From Porticoccus litoralis (GTDB lineage Bacteria; Pseudomonadota; Gammaproteobacteria; Pseudomonadales; Porticoccaceae): a DNA stretch of 64,000 nt. The notes beneath the pieces were generated by a model that saw nothing but the letters and a program-made list of their open reading frames with translations, was not told the origin of the DNA and did no database searches. A program made the translations under genes and the position numbers. Below, one piece after another: positions 50,427-58,198 of the stretch. The DNA lies in assembly GCF_030676955.1 (NCBI RefSeq), contig NZ_JAUUUU010000003.1, positions 124,001 to 188,000 of the forward strand, read 5' to 3'. Position 1 is the stretch's first letter; every line of letters starts with the position of its first letter.

Positions 50427-51140
50427 ATGTTATTAAGACAACTGTTTGATCGGGAGACCTGGACCTACACCTACCTCGTTGCTGATGAGAAAAGCCGCGA
50501 ATCGTTGCTGATCGATCCGGTGGTAGAGCGGATGCCTTGCTACCGGCAACTGTTAAAAGAACTGAAGCTGAAATTGGCGTATGCACTGGATACCCACGTT
50601 CATGCTGACCATGTGACAGCTCTGGGTAGTCTGAGGGAAGAATATGGTTGTGAGACCCTGATCAACGACCATGCATTGATGAACTGTGCATCGAAAAAAA
50701 TCACTGATGGCGACCAGATCCCCTTGGGTGAGTTGGCATTCACTTCTATTTATACGCCCGGCCACACAGACGATTCAATGTGTCTCTACGTTAAAGCGGA
50801 TGAAGAAGGCTATCTCTTTACGGGGGATACGCTGTTTATCCGCGGTTGTGGCAGAACGGATTTTCAAAATGGTGATGCAGGTCAACTTTATGACAGTCTT
50901 CAGACTTTGCTGGACAACTACCCGGAAGATACCTGGGTGTATCCGGCCCACGATTACAAGGGCTGGACTCGCTCTACCCTGGGCGAAGAGCGCCGCTTCA
51001 ACCCTCGCCTTCAGGTGGCAGATAAATCAGCATTTATAGAGCTTATGAACAACCTTGATCTGCCAAACCCCAAGTTCATGGATGTGGCGGTGCCAGCTAA
51101 CCTCAGTTGTGGAAAATCTCGGCCAACAAGCACCGACTAA
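50427..51140 (+). CDS. Persulfide dioxygenase, ETHE1 family
   Basis: Mononuclear iron enzyme of the metallo-beta-lactamase fold that oxidises glutathione persulfide to sulfite. The iron ligands align with ETHE1: His57 in THVHADH, His113 in YTPGHTDDSM, Asp134 in FTGDTLFIRGCGRTDFQ. The C-terminal PAHDYKG and NPKFMDVAVPANLSCG are typical of the group, separating it from glyoxalase II. There is no fused rhodanese domain. Pairs with the TauE/SafE gene; sulfide:quinone reductase is not nearby. Its end converges with hexR, overlapping by four bases. Confidence 0.9.
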   Translation: MLLRQLFDRETWTYTYLVADEKSRESLLIDPVVERMPCYRQLLKELKLKLAYALDTHVHADHVTALGSLREEYGCETLINDHALMNCASKKITDGDQIPLGELAFTSIYTPGHTDDSMCLYVKADEEGYLFTGDTLFIRGCGRTDFQNGDAGQLYDSLQTLLDNYPEDTWVYPAHDYKGWTRSTLGEERRFNPRLQVADKSAFIELMNNLDLPNPKFMDVAVPANLSCGKSRPTSTD

Positions 51141-51994
51141 GCTTCCGGAGATTCCCGCAACTCTTCCAGGCCGCGTTGCATTTCCAGCAGGTGCTCCTGC
51201 AGCTGGCCACCCTTGTGCTGGGCAATGCCAATAGCCAGTACATCAATCAGGACAAGGTGGGCAATCCGAGACGACAGGGGCGTGTAGATCTGGAAATCTT
51301 CCTTGGCATCCACGGTCAGTGGAATGGTGGCGGCATTGGCCACCGGCGAATCGGATGGTGCGATAGCGATCACCACAGCGCCGCGTTTTTTTACCAGCTC
51401 GATGGCATTCAGCAGAGTAGTAGTGCGGCCGGATTGGGATATGGCAATCACCACGTCGCCAGGGGACATAAAGGTGGCTGACATATTCTGTAAATGGGGG
51501 TCGGCATAGGCAGAGGCAGATACCTGCAGCCGGAAGAACTTGTGCTGACCGTCGAATGCTACCGCAGCAGAGGCACCAAACCCGTAGAACTCGACACGAT
51601 TGGCGGCGCAGATGGCTTTTACTGCTCGGTCCAGCATCACCAGGTCCAGGGAATCCCGAACTTTGAGCAGCGTATCTACGGTGGAATCAAATACCTTGAA
51701 GGTATATTCGGCGATGGAATCCTTGTCGGTGACGGCAATCTGTCCGTAGCTGGGACTGGAGGCCAGTTGCTGGGCCAGTGCTAGTTTGAAGTCCTGGAAC
51801 CCCTCACAGCCCACAGCGCGGCAAAAACGCACCACGGTGGGTTCGCTGACTTCCGCTTTTTCTGCCAGGTCTACAATGCGCATACGGATCACATCGGTCA
51901 GGTTGGCCAGAATATACTCGGCGACCTTGCGCTCTGATTTGCGCAAGTTTGGCAGGCTGTTACTGATGGCCCAGGTGAGTTCGGCGGGTTTCAT
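51137..51994 (-). CDS. hexR: HexR-type transcriptional regulator (RpiR family)
   Basis: RpiR-family repressor of central carbohydrate metabolism, which senses 2-keto-3-deoxy-6-phosphogluconate in pseudomonads. The 285 residues have an N-terminal helix-turn-helix (LRKSERKVAEYILAN; AEVSEPTVVRFCRAVGCEGF) and a C-terminal SIS sugar-phosphate domain (FYGFGASAAVAFDGQHKFFRL; VIAISQSGRTTTLL; AIAPSDSPVA). ATG 51994 is preferred to TTG 52006. A palindromic operator lies 30 bases upstream. No Entner-Doudoroff gene is in this window. Confidence 0.88.
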   Translation of the reverse strand: MKPAELTWAISNSLPNLRKSERKVAEYILANLTDVIRMRIVDLAEKAEVSEPTVVRFCRAVGCEGFQDFKLALAQQLASSPSYGQIAVTDKDSIAEYTFKVFDSTVDTLLKVRDSLDLVMLDRAVKAICAANRVEFYGFGASAAVAFDGQHKFFRLQVSASAYADPHLQNMSATFMSPGDVVIAISQSGRTTTLLNAIELVKKRGAVVIAIAPSDSPVANAATIPLTVDAKEDFQIYTPLSSRIAHLVLIDVLAIGIAQHKGGQLQEHLLEMQRGLEELRESPEA

Positions 51995-52023
51995 GGCAGT
52001 TACCAATAGGTCAGGAACTGTAT

Positions 52024-52038
52024 TGTAAATAATTTACA
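52024..52038. promoter_or_regulatory. Palindromic operator upstream of hexR (likely HexR site)
   Basis: TGTAAAT-A-ATTTACA is a perfect 15-base palindrome in the hexR-uvrD gap. It closely follows the HexR consensus as I recall it (TGTAATTAAATTACA type), so self-regulation is likely. Confidence 0.65.
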
Positions 52039-52116
52039 GAAAATTGGAATTTTTGTAGTAAAAACGCCGGTAACTCCTTAACCGCCCGAAGGGGCCATCT
52101 GGTAGAATCTTCGGCC

Positions 52117-54285
52117 ATGGATGTAACAGCAATACTTGATCCCCTGAACTCTGCACAACGTGATGCGGTTTCCAGCCAAGCAAAGCATTTACTGGTGTTG
52201 GCGGGTGCTGGCAGCGGCAAAACCCGTGTGTTGGTTCACCGCATTGCCTGGTTGATCCAGGTGGAACAGATCTCCCCCTACAGCCTGCTGGCAGTGACCT
52301 TTACCAACAAGGCAGCCCGGGAAATGCGCGCGCGCATAGAGGACCTTCTGGGATATTCCGGGCAGGGTATGTGGGTGGGTACCTTCCATGGCATTGCACA
52401 CCGCCTGCTTAAAATGCACTGGCAGCAGGCCGGACTGCCCGAAAATTTTCAGATACTGGATTCCGATGATCAGTTGCGCCTGGTGAAAAGGGTCTATCAG
52501 ACCCTTGGCATAGATGACAGTCGCTGGCCATACCGTCAGGCGCAGGGATTTATCAATGCACAAAAAGATGAAGGGCTACGTGCAAGGCACCTTCAGCCTG
52601 CACAGGACCCCTATCAGCGCACGATGCAACAGATCTACACCGCTTACGAGGAAGCCTGTGAGCGTGGCGGCATGGTGGATTTTGGTGAATTGTTACTGAG
52701 AGCCCATGAACTCTGGTTACAACAACCGGAACTGCTACAGCATTATCAGCAGCGTTTCCGGCATGTGCTGGTAGATGAGTTTCAGGACACCAACGCCATT
52801 CAGTACGCCTGGCTGAGAATGTTGGCTGGCAATCAGGTACCGTTAATGGCGGTAGGTGACGACGATCAGTCGATCTATGGTTGGCGCGGTGCCAAGGTGG
52901 AAAACATCCTTAATTTTTCCCGCGATTACCCGGATACCCAGACTGTTCGCCTGGAACAGAATTACCGGTCCAGTAAAAATATCCTCGATGCAGCCAATGC
53001 GGTCATTTCACGCAATGTTGATCGCCTGGGTAAGAACCTGTGGACTGACGATCCAGACGGTGAACCCATCGCATTGTACGCTGCATTTAACGAGCACGAT
53101 GAAGCACGCTTTATTGCTGACCGTCTACAGGACTGGACATCCCAGGGAAACCTGAGGGAAGAAGCGGCGATACTCTATCGCTCCAACGCCCAGTCCCGGG
53201 TACTGGAAGAAGCATTGTTACGCGCCGGTATTCCTTACCGCATTTACGGCGGTCAAAAATTCTACGAGCGACAGGAAATTCGCAATGCCCTCGCCTATCT
53301 CCGTTTGCTAGTAAATCGAAATGATGATGCCGCGTTTGAGCGTGTGGTAAACACCCCGACCCGAGGCATCGGGGACAAGACTGTGCAGGGCCTGCGAGAG
53401 CTGGCTCGGGACGAGGGCATGTCATTGTGGCGGGCTGCGCAGAAAGCCGTTGATGAAAGCCTACTGCCCGGTAGGGCCAGCAATGCTGTCGCCGGTTTTC
53501 TGGCATTGATTGATGAACTGGAAGAAGGCGTCGTCGAATTGCCACTGGCGGAGATTGCCGATCACGTCATAGCTCGAAGCGGACTGATTGATTTTCACCG
53601 TCGTGAGAAGGGTGATCGTGGGGAATCCCGAGTGGAAAACCTACAGGAACTCATCACTGCTTGCCGGGGCTTTGAGCCGGAAGACAAAGCGTTATCGGCC
53701 CTGCCCCAGTTTCTTGATCAGGCGGCGCTGGATGCCGGTGACCGTCAGGCAGATGCGGGCGCGGATGCGGTGCAGCTGATGACCCTGCACTCCGCCAAGG
53801 GGCTGGAATTCCCGCTGGTGATTTTGGCCGGCATGGAAGAAAACCTCTTTCCCCACCGCATGTCGGTGGAAGAGCCAGGGCGCCTGGAGGAAGAGCGTAG
53901 ACTCGCCTATGTAGGCATCACCCGGGCTATGCAAAAACTGTATCTGACCTTTGCCGAATCCCGTCAGCAGTACGGGTCCGAAAGTTACAACGCGGTATCT
54001 CGTTTTGTGCGGGATATTCCCGCAGGTTTGATTGAAGAAGTTCGTTTGCGAACCCACGTCCAGCGTCCGACCAGTTATGCACAAAAACCCACTGTATCCC
54101 TGAGCGATAGTGGCGCGGATACAGGGTTGTCACTCGGCCAGCGGGTGACACACCACGTATTCGGCGAGGGAGTAGTGTTAAACTTTGAAGGCAATGGTGC
54201 CCATGCCCGGGTGCAGGTCAATTTTGATAACGAAGGCAGCAAGTGGCTGGTGTTGAGCTATGCCAAACTGACCCCGCTGTGTTAA
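52117..54285 (+). CDS. uvrD: DNA helicase II UvrD
   Basis: 3'-5' superfamily 1A helicase of nucleotide excision and mismatch repair, 722 residues (E. coli 720). Walker A is LAGAGSGKTRVL near residue 28, motif II VDEFQDTN near residue 220, motif III VGDDDQSIYGWRGA near residue 247, motif IV LEQNYRSSKNIL near 282 and motif VI ITRAMQKLYLTF near 605. The C-terminal Tudor-like part (VTHHVFGEGVVLNFEG) that binds RNA polymerase is present. I found no LexA box upstream. Intact C-terminus favours UvrD over Rep or PcrA. Confidence 0.95.
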   Translation: MDVTAILDPLNSAQRDAVSSQAKHLLVLAGAGSGKTRVLVHRIAWLIQVEQISPYSLLAVTFTNKAAREMRARIEDLLGYSGQGMWVGTFHGIAHRLLKMHWQQAGLPENFQILDSDDQLRLVKRVYQTLGIDDSRWPYRQAQGFINAQKDEGLRARHLQPAQDPYQRTMQQIYTAYEEACERGGMVDFGELLLRAHELWLQQPELLQHYQQRFRHVLVDEFQDTNAIQYAWLRMLAGNQVPLMAVGDDDQSIYGWRGAKVENILNFSRDYPDTQTVRLEQNYRSSKNILDAANAVISRNVDRLGKNLWTDDPDGEPIALYAAFNEHDEARFIADRLQDWTSQGNLREEAAILYRSNAQSRVLEEALLRAGIPYRIYGGQKFYERQEIRNALAYLRLLVNRNDDAAFERVVNTPTRGIGDKTVQGLRELARDEGMSLWRAAQKAVDESLLPGRASNAVAGFLALIDELEEGVVELPLAEIADHVIARSGLIDFHRREKGDRGESRVENLQELITACRGFEPEDKALSALPQFLDQAALDAGDRQADAGADAVQLMTLHSAKGLEFPLVILAGMEENLFPHRMSVEEPGRLEEERRLAYVGITRAMQKLYLTFAESRQQYGSESYNAVSRFVRDIPAGLIEEVRLRTHVQRPTSYAQKPTVSLSDSGADTGLSLGQRVTHHVFGEGVVLNFEGNGAHARVQVNFDNEGSKWLVLSYAKLTPLC

Positions 54286-54298
54286 GGAAAAAGGCAAA

Positions 54299-55396
54299 AT
54301 GAAACTGACTCGCGTATTACCTTTAATGGCTTGCTTGTTGCTGGCCGCCTGCGGTGGCGGAGAAAGTGCCGATGAGGCATCCGTTCAGGTGGAAAAGGCT
54401 AAGACCTATCAATGGAAGCTGGTGACCACCTGGCCGAAAAATTATCCCGGCCTGGGCATGGCGGCTGAAAATTTTGCCGTGATGGTGGACAAAATGAGCG
54501 CTGGCCGACTCAAGGTAAAGGTTTATGGCGCGACCCAGCTGGTACCGGCACTTGAAGTGTTTGATGCGGTCTCCCAGGGCACGGCGGAAATGGGCCATGG
54601 CGCTGCCTACTACTGGAAGGGCAAAACACCGACGTCGCCGTTGTTCACCAGCGTGCCCTTTGGTCTCAATGCACAGGAGATGAACGGTTGGCTGCATTAT
54701 GGCGGGGGTATGGAGCTATGGCGCGAACTCTATGAGCCTTTTAACCTGGTACCGTTGGCCGCAGGGAATACCGGTGTCCAGATGGCGGGGTGGTTCAATC
54801 GTGAAATCAATTCCCTGGAGGACTTGAAAGGGCTAAAGATGCGTATTCCCGGCTTAGGCGGGGAAGTGATGAGCCGGGTTGGTGTCGAGGCGGTCAATAT
54901 CCCCGGCGGCGAGCTTTATACTTCCATGCAGACTGGGGTGATCGATGCCACCGAATGGGTTGGACCGTACAATGACCTGGCATTTGGCTTCCACCAGGTC
55001 GCCAAGTATTACTACTACCCCGGGTGGCACGAACCCGGTCCAACGCTGGAATTGATCGTTAACAAACCCGCCTATGAATCATTACCCGCTGACTTGCAGG
55101 CAATTGTGGAGGCCGCGGCGCGGGCAGTAAATCAGGATATGCTCGATGACTATACGGCGCGTAACAATGCCGCACTCAATGAGTTGGTGAATACCCATGG
55201 TGTGGAATTGCGTCAGTTGCCGGACGATGTGTTGGCCGAACTTAACCGTGTAACAGATCAGGTCCTGGACGAGATTGCTGAAAGTGACCCGATGTTCAAG
55301 AAGGTCTATGCCTCACAGAAAGCCTTCAAGACAGAAGCTATGCAATACCACAAAATTTCAGAAGAGGCTTACTATCGGGCTCGCGAACTAAAATAG
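54299..55396 (+). CDS. TRAP transporter solute-binding lipoprotein (DctP/TakP family)
   Basis: A 365-residue binding protein with a lipoprotein signal (LMACLLLAACGGG, lipobox Cys19). The body matches the TakP-like DctP group: YQWKLVTTWPKNYPGLG near residue 38, GAAYYWKGKTP near 102, the conserved arginine in LKMRIPGLGGEVMSRVG near 182, and ATEWVGPYNDLAFGFHQVAKYYYYPGWHEPG (in parts) near 220, where the metal and 2-oxoacid are held in TakP. Ligand is therefore probably a 2-oxo or 2-hydroxy acid. It follows uvrD by 13 bases and has no permease gene near it; dctQM at 12.3 kb are the probable partners. Confidence 0.9.
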   Translation: MKLTRVLPLMACLLLAACGGGESADEASVQVEKAKTYQWKLVTTWPKNYPGLGMAAENFAVMVDKMSAGRLKVKVYGATQLVPALEVFDAVSQGTAEMGHGAAYYWKGKTPTSPLFTSVPFGLNAQEMNGWLHYGGGMELWRELYEPFNLVPLAAGNTGVQMAGWFNREINSLEDLKGLKMRIPGLGGEVMSRVGVEAVNIPGGELYTSMQTGVIDATEWVGPYNDLAFGFHQVAKYYYYPGWHEPGPTLELIVNKPAYESLPADLQAIVEAAARAVNQDMLDDYTARNNAALNELVNTHGVELRQLPDDVLAELNRVTDQVLDEIAESDPMFKKVYASQKAFKTEAMQYHKISEEAYYRARELK

Positions 55397-55419
55397 TTTC
55401 GGTAAAGTACGACCCCAAA

Positions 55420-56469
55420 TTAAAGGGGTTCCTTGAAGTTCTCGGGTTCCGGCTCATTATCAAAATGCTCGCGAAAGGCCTCAACACTGTCGGAGGCCTT
55501 CCTCAGCGTGCTGAATTCTGCAATATGGAAAAGAGCCTCACCCTCATTCACCAGAGGTATTTGTGAGACGGCAATCACGATGCCGTCACCTCGGGACTTA
55601 AGCGCCTTCTCGGAACCACCAAAAGGTGATGCCAGGTTAGCCAGCAACTGCCCCTCCTTGACCTGCTGCCCCAACTTTATTTTGGTGCTCACAATGCCAT
55701 CCCGCTCGGCCCGCAGCCAATAACTGCGTTTCGCCTTGACCGGCACCAACTTGCGAGGAGTAGTGACCTTTTTGGTTTCCGGCAACATTGCCAGGTGACG
55801 CATCACGGCAATAATTCCCCTGACGCCCGCCCGAATCGAGCGCTCATCAAAGCGCAAAGCCTCACCGGCTTCATAAATGATGGCGGGTATACCCAGCTCA
55901 CTGGCGGCAGCTCGCAAAGAGCCATCGCGTATTTTGGCATCCATAATCACCGGGGAGCCAAAGGCCTCGGCCATGCCCAGTGTGGCTGGATCATCCAGAT
56001 TGCCCCGCACCTGGGACAAGTTTTTGCGGTGAATGGCACCAGTGTGGAGATCGATAACATGGGTGCAGTGGCTGAGCAGTTCATGATGAATCAGATACGC
56101 CAGACGACTGCCCAGTGTCCCCCGAGGAGAACCGGGAAAGCAGCGATTAAGGTCTCTTCGGTCCGGTAAATAGCGGGACTGCTGCAGGAAGCCAAACATA
56201 TTAACAATGGGAACAATGAGTAAAGTTCCCTTCAGGCGTTTAAGTAAACGCTTACCAACTATGCGACGGCAGATTTCGATGCCATTGATTTCATCGCCGT
56301 GAATGGCGGCGCAAACCAATAGAACCGGACCTGGACGACGGCTGTGAATGACCTCTACCTGGAGGTCCACAGGCGTATCGGTATACAGCCGCGCAGCAGG
56401 TATGGAAATGAGTCGCGTTTCACCGGGTTTTACAGTTGTTCCCGCCAGGGTGAAAGCGTCAACAGTCAC
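55420..56469 (-). CDS. Succinylglutamate desuccinylase/aspartoacylase (AstE/AspA) family protein
   Basis: A zinc carboxypeptidase-like (M14) protein of 349 residues. Zinc ligands His and Glu are in AAIHGDEINGIEICR near residue 57 and the third His in VIDLHTGAIHRKN near 142; DRRDLNRCFPGSPRG near 105 is the substrate-binding motif; catalytic Glu is in IYEAGEALRF near 200. Residues 250-320 form a lipoyl-like beta domain (RAERDGIVSTKIKLGQQVKEG). It follows rimK by three bases. Since it travels with RimK and the RimB-type protease, it may trim glutamate tails rather than act on succinylglutamate. Confidence 0.88.
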   Translation of the reverse strand: MTVDAFTLAGTTVKPGETRLISIPAARLYTDTPVDLQVEVIHSRRPGPVLLVCAAIHGDEINGIEICRRIVGKRLLKRLKGTLLIVPIVNMFGFLQQSRYLPDRRDLNRCFPGSPRGTLGSRLAYLIHHELLSHCTHVIDLHTGAIHRKNLSQVRGNLDDPATLGMAEAFGSPVIMDAKIRDGSLRAAASELGIPAIIYEAGEALRFDERSIRAGVRGIIAVMRHLAMLPETKKVTTPRKLVPVKAKRSYWLRAERDGIVSTKIKLGQQVKEGQLLANLASPFGGSEKALKSRGDGIVIAVSQIPLVNEGEALFHIAEFSTLRKASDSVEAFREHFDNEPEPENFKEPL

Positions 56470-56472
56470 TGT

Positions 56473-57378
56473 CTAGCCCCTGCCCCGGGTTTTGGTTCGT
56501 GACTGGCGGGCATTTTTTTCGATAAAACTAATGATGGCACCCGCCACATCCTTGCCGGTGGCAGTTTCAATACCCTCCAAACCCGGCGAAGAATTTACTT
56601 CCATCACCAATGGCCCATGGTTTGAGCGCAGGATATCGACACCGGCGACATTCAGCCCCATGGTCTTAGCTGCGCGTACAGCGGTGGCCCGTTCCGCAGG
56701 AGACAGGCGTACCAGTGATGCTGTGCCGCCGCGGTGGAGGTTGGAGCGAAACTCGCCGGGGGCGGCCTGGCGCTGCATCGCGGCGATTACCTTGTCGCCG
56801 ATGACAAAGCAGCGGATATCTGCACCACCAGATTCACCAATATATTCCTGAACCATAATGTCGGCTTTTAATCCCATAAATGCTTCGATGACGCTTTCCG
56901 CCGCTTTGCGGGTTTCTGCCAGTACCACGCCAATGCCCTGTGTTCCCTCCAGCAATTTAACGACCAGTGGTGGGCCGCCGACCATATCAATAAGGTCGGG
57001 GATATCGCTGGGCTTGTTGGCGTAGCCGGTGACAGGCAGGCCGATGCCCTTGCGAGAAAGCAGCTGCAGGGAGCGCAACTTGTCCCGGGAGCGGGTGATG
57101 GCCACGGATTCATTGAGTGGGTAGACCCCCATCATTTCAAATTGGCGCAGTACGGCTGTGCCATAGGTGGTCACCGATGCGCCAATCCGGGGAATCACCA
57201 CATCGAAGGCAGGTAGTTCGGCCCCCTTGACATGAATACTGGGGTTTTGAATATTGATGTTCATGTAGCATTTCAGAACATCAATGATTTTCACCTCATG
57301 TCCCTTTTCCATGGCGGCTTCTTTGAGACGGCGCGTGGAATAGAGATCCGGGTTTCGGGAAAGAATGGCAATTCTCAT
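56473..57378 (-). CDS. rimK: Alpha-L-glutamate ligase RimK
   Basis: ATP-grasp ligase that adds glutamate residues to the C-terminus of ribosomal protein S6 and can make poly-glutamate. The 301 residues (E. coli 300) begin MRIAILSRNPDLYSTRRL. ATP-grasp motifs are VVKLLEGTQGIGVVLAE near residue 140, MVQEYIGESGGADIRCFVIG near 175 and metal ligands in VAGVDILRS and VMEVNSSPGLEGIE near 248-265. ATG 57378 overlaps the rimB stop by one base (TAATG), which decides the start. Confidence 0.94.
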   Translation of the reverse strand: MRIAILSRNPDLYSTRRLKEAAMEKGHEVKIIDVLKCYMNINIQNPSIHVKGAELPAFDVVIPRIGASVTTYGTAVLRQFEMMGVYPLNESVAITRSRDKLRSLQLLSRKGIGLPVTGYANKPSDIPDLIDMVGGPPLVVKLLEGTQGIGVVLAETRKAAESVIEAFMGLKADIMVQEYIGESGGADIRCFVIGDKVIAAMQRQAAPGEFRSNLHRGGTASLVRLSPAERATAVRAAKTMGLNVAGVDILRSNHGPLVMEVNSSPGLEGIETATGKDVAGAIISFIEKNARQSRTKTRGRG

Positions 57379-57800
57379 TAAAGTTTTCCGCAACAGTAGG
57401 ATCGGCCGGGATCGACAGTAAAGCGGTCAACCATGGCTGACCGGCCCAGCAACATCCTGAATTTCATAGCATCCCTGTTGGTCAGGGTCATTTCAATAGG
57501 CCACTCTTCCGTGCCCAGAATCGCTGTGGTCTGAATGACCAGGCGACGTTCCCGGTGTCCTCCGGAATCGGAGACCACGCGTTCATCCACAATGGGTGCA
57601 GCACAGCAAAGGCTTTGCGTACTACGTTGCAGGGGGTGTACCCAAATCTGGACCCAGGGCGCGCCACGCTCAGTGAAAGGTTCTAGTCGGTGAGCATGCA
57701 GGCAGGAGGTGCGGGCGCCAGTATCTACCTTGGCCTTGATCCGGGCAATACCCAAATCAGGCAGTGACAACCATTCCCGCCATCCAACTAATAACGACAT
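57378..57800 (-). CDS. rimB: RimK-associated retropepsin-like protease (RimB/DUF785)
   Basis: A 140-residue protein with the single-domain retropepsin fold. The catalytic aspartate motif is KAKVDTGARTSCLHA near residue 22; GRSAMVDRFTVDPGRSY near residue 118 is the conserved C-terminal region. It is annotated in many genomes as an ATP-dependent zinc protease, although the DTGA motif points to an aspartic protease. In Pseudomonas RimB modulates RimK activity. It is immediately upstream of and overlaps rimK. Confidence 0.9.
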   Translation of the reverse strand: MSLLVGWREWLSLPDLGIARIKAKVDTGARTSCLHAHRLEPFTERGAPWVQIWVHPLQRSTQSLCCAAPIVDERVVSDSGGHRERRLVIQTTAILGTEEWPIEMTLTNRDAMKFRMLLGRSAMVDRFTVDPGRSYCCGKL

Positions 57801-57835
57801 TCTGTCCTCGATGATTGATTGGTTAACCGTGAAGC

Positions 57836-58147
57836 CTACGCTTCATTCTTTTTTAGAAATGTCCGAATTTCACGCTCAATCTGCTTGTCACCGGAAGCCA
57901 GCGCTTTTTCCAGACCGATTTGCAGCACGTCATAAGCCTCTTCAGGCTGCCCCTGTTTTTGCAGTGAGCGACCGAGCAATTTGTAGGCGGCAGTATAGCC
58001 GCTGTCCAGGGTCAGGCAGTGTCGTAGGTGGGGGATAGCCTCATCGTAACGGCGCTCATTGAAATAGGCGCTGCCCAGCCCAAAACGTAACATGGCGGAA
58101 TCCTTACCCTGGGCCAGCATGGCCTCCAGATTTTCAATCAGGGCCAT
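57836..58147 (-). CDS. Small tetratricopeptide-repeat protein
   Basis: A 103-residue, all-helical protein with two clear TPR units (about residues 18-51 and 52-85: LRFGLGSAYFNERRYDEAIPHLRHCLTL in parts; AAYKLLGRSLQKQGQPEEAYDVL). No signal or membrane segment; likely a cytoplasmic adaptor. It lies between trkH (51 bases) and rimB (35 bases) on the same strand. Role unknown. Confidence 0.82.
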   Translation of the reverse strand: MALIENLEAMLAQGKDSAMLRFGLGSAYFNERRYDEAIPHLRHCLTLDSGYTAAYKLLGRSLQKQGQPEEAYDVLQIGLEKALASGDKQIEREIRTFLKKNEA

Positions 58148-58198
58148 GGTCGGTCAGTGAAAGATCATGAGCGGGGTTTGTTCATCCATGGCAATACT

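Noticed and set aside
52020..52039. CTGT...ACAG near uvrD as a LexA (SOS) box
   Set aside because: The spacing between CTGT and ACAG is 14, not 8; the core is better explained as a HexR palindrome.
55402..55432. CCCC-N8-GGGG hairpin between the TRAP lipoprotein and AstE-like genes as a terminator
   Set aside because: Short stem and no T run on either strand; not enough to call.
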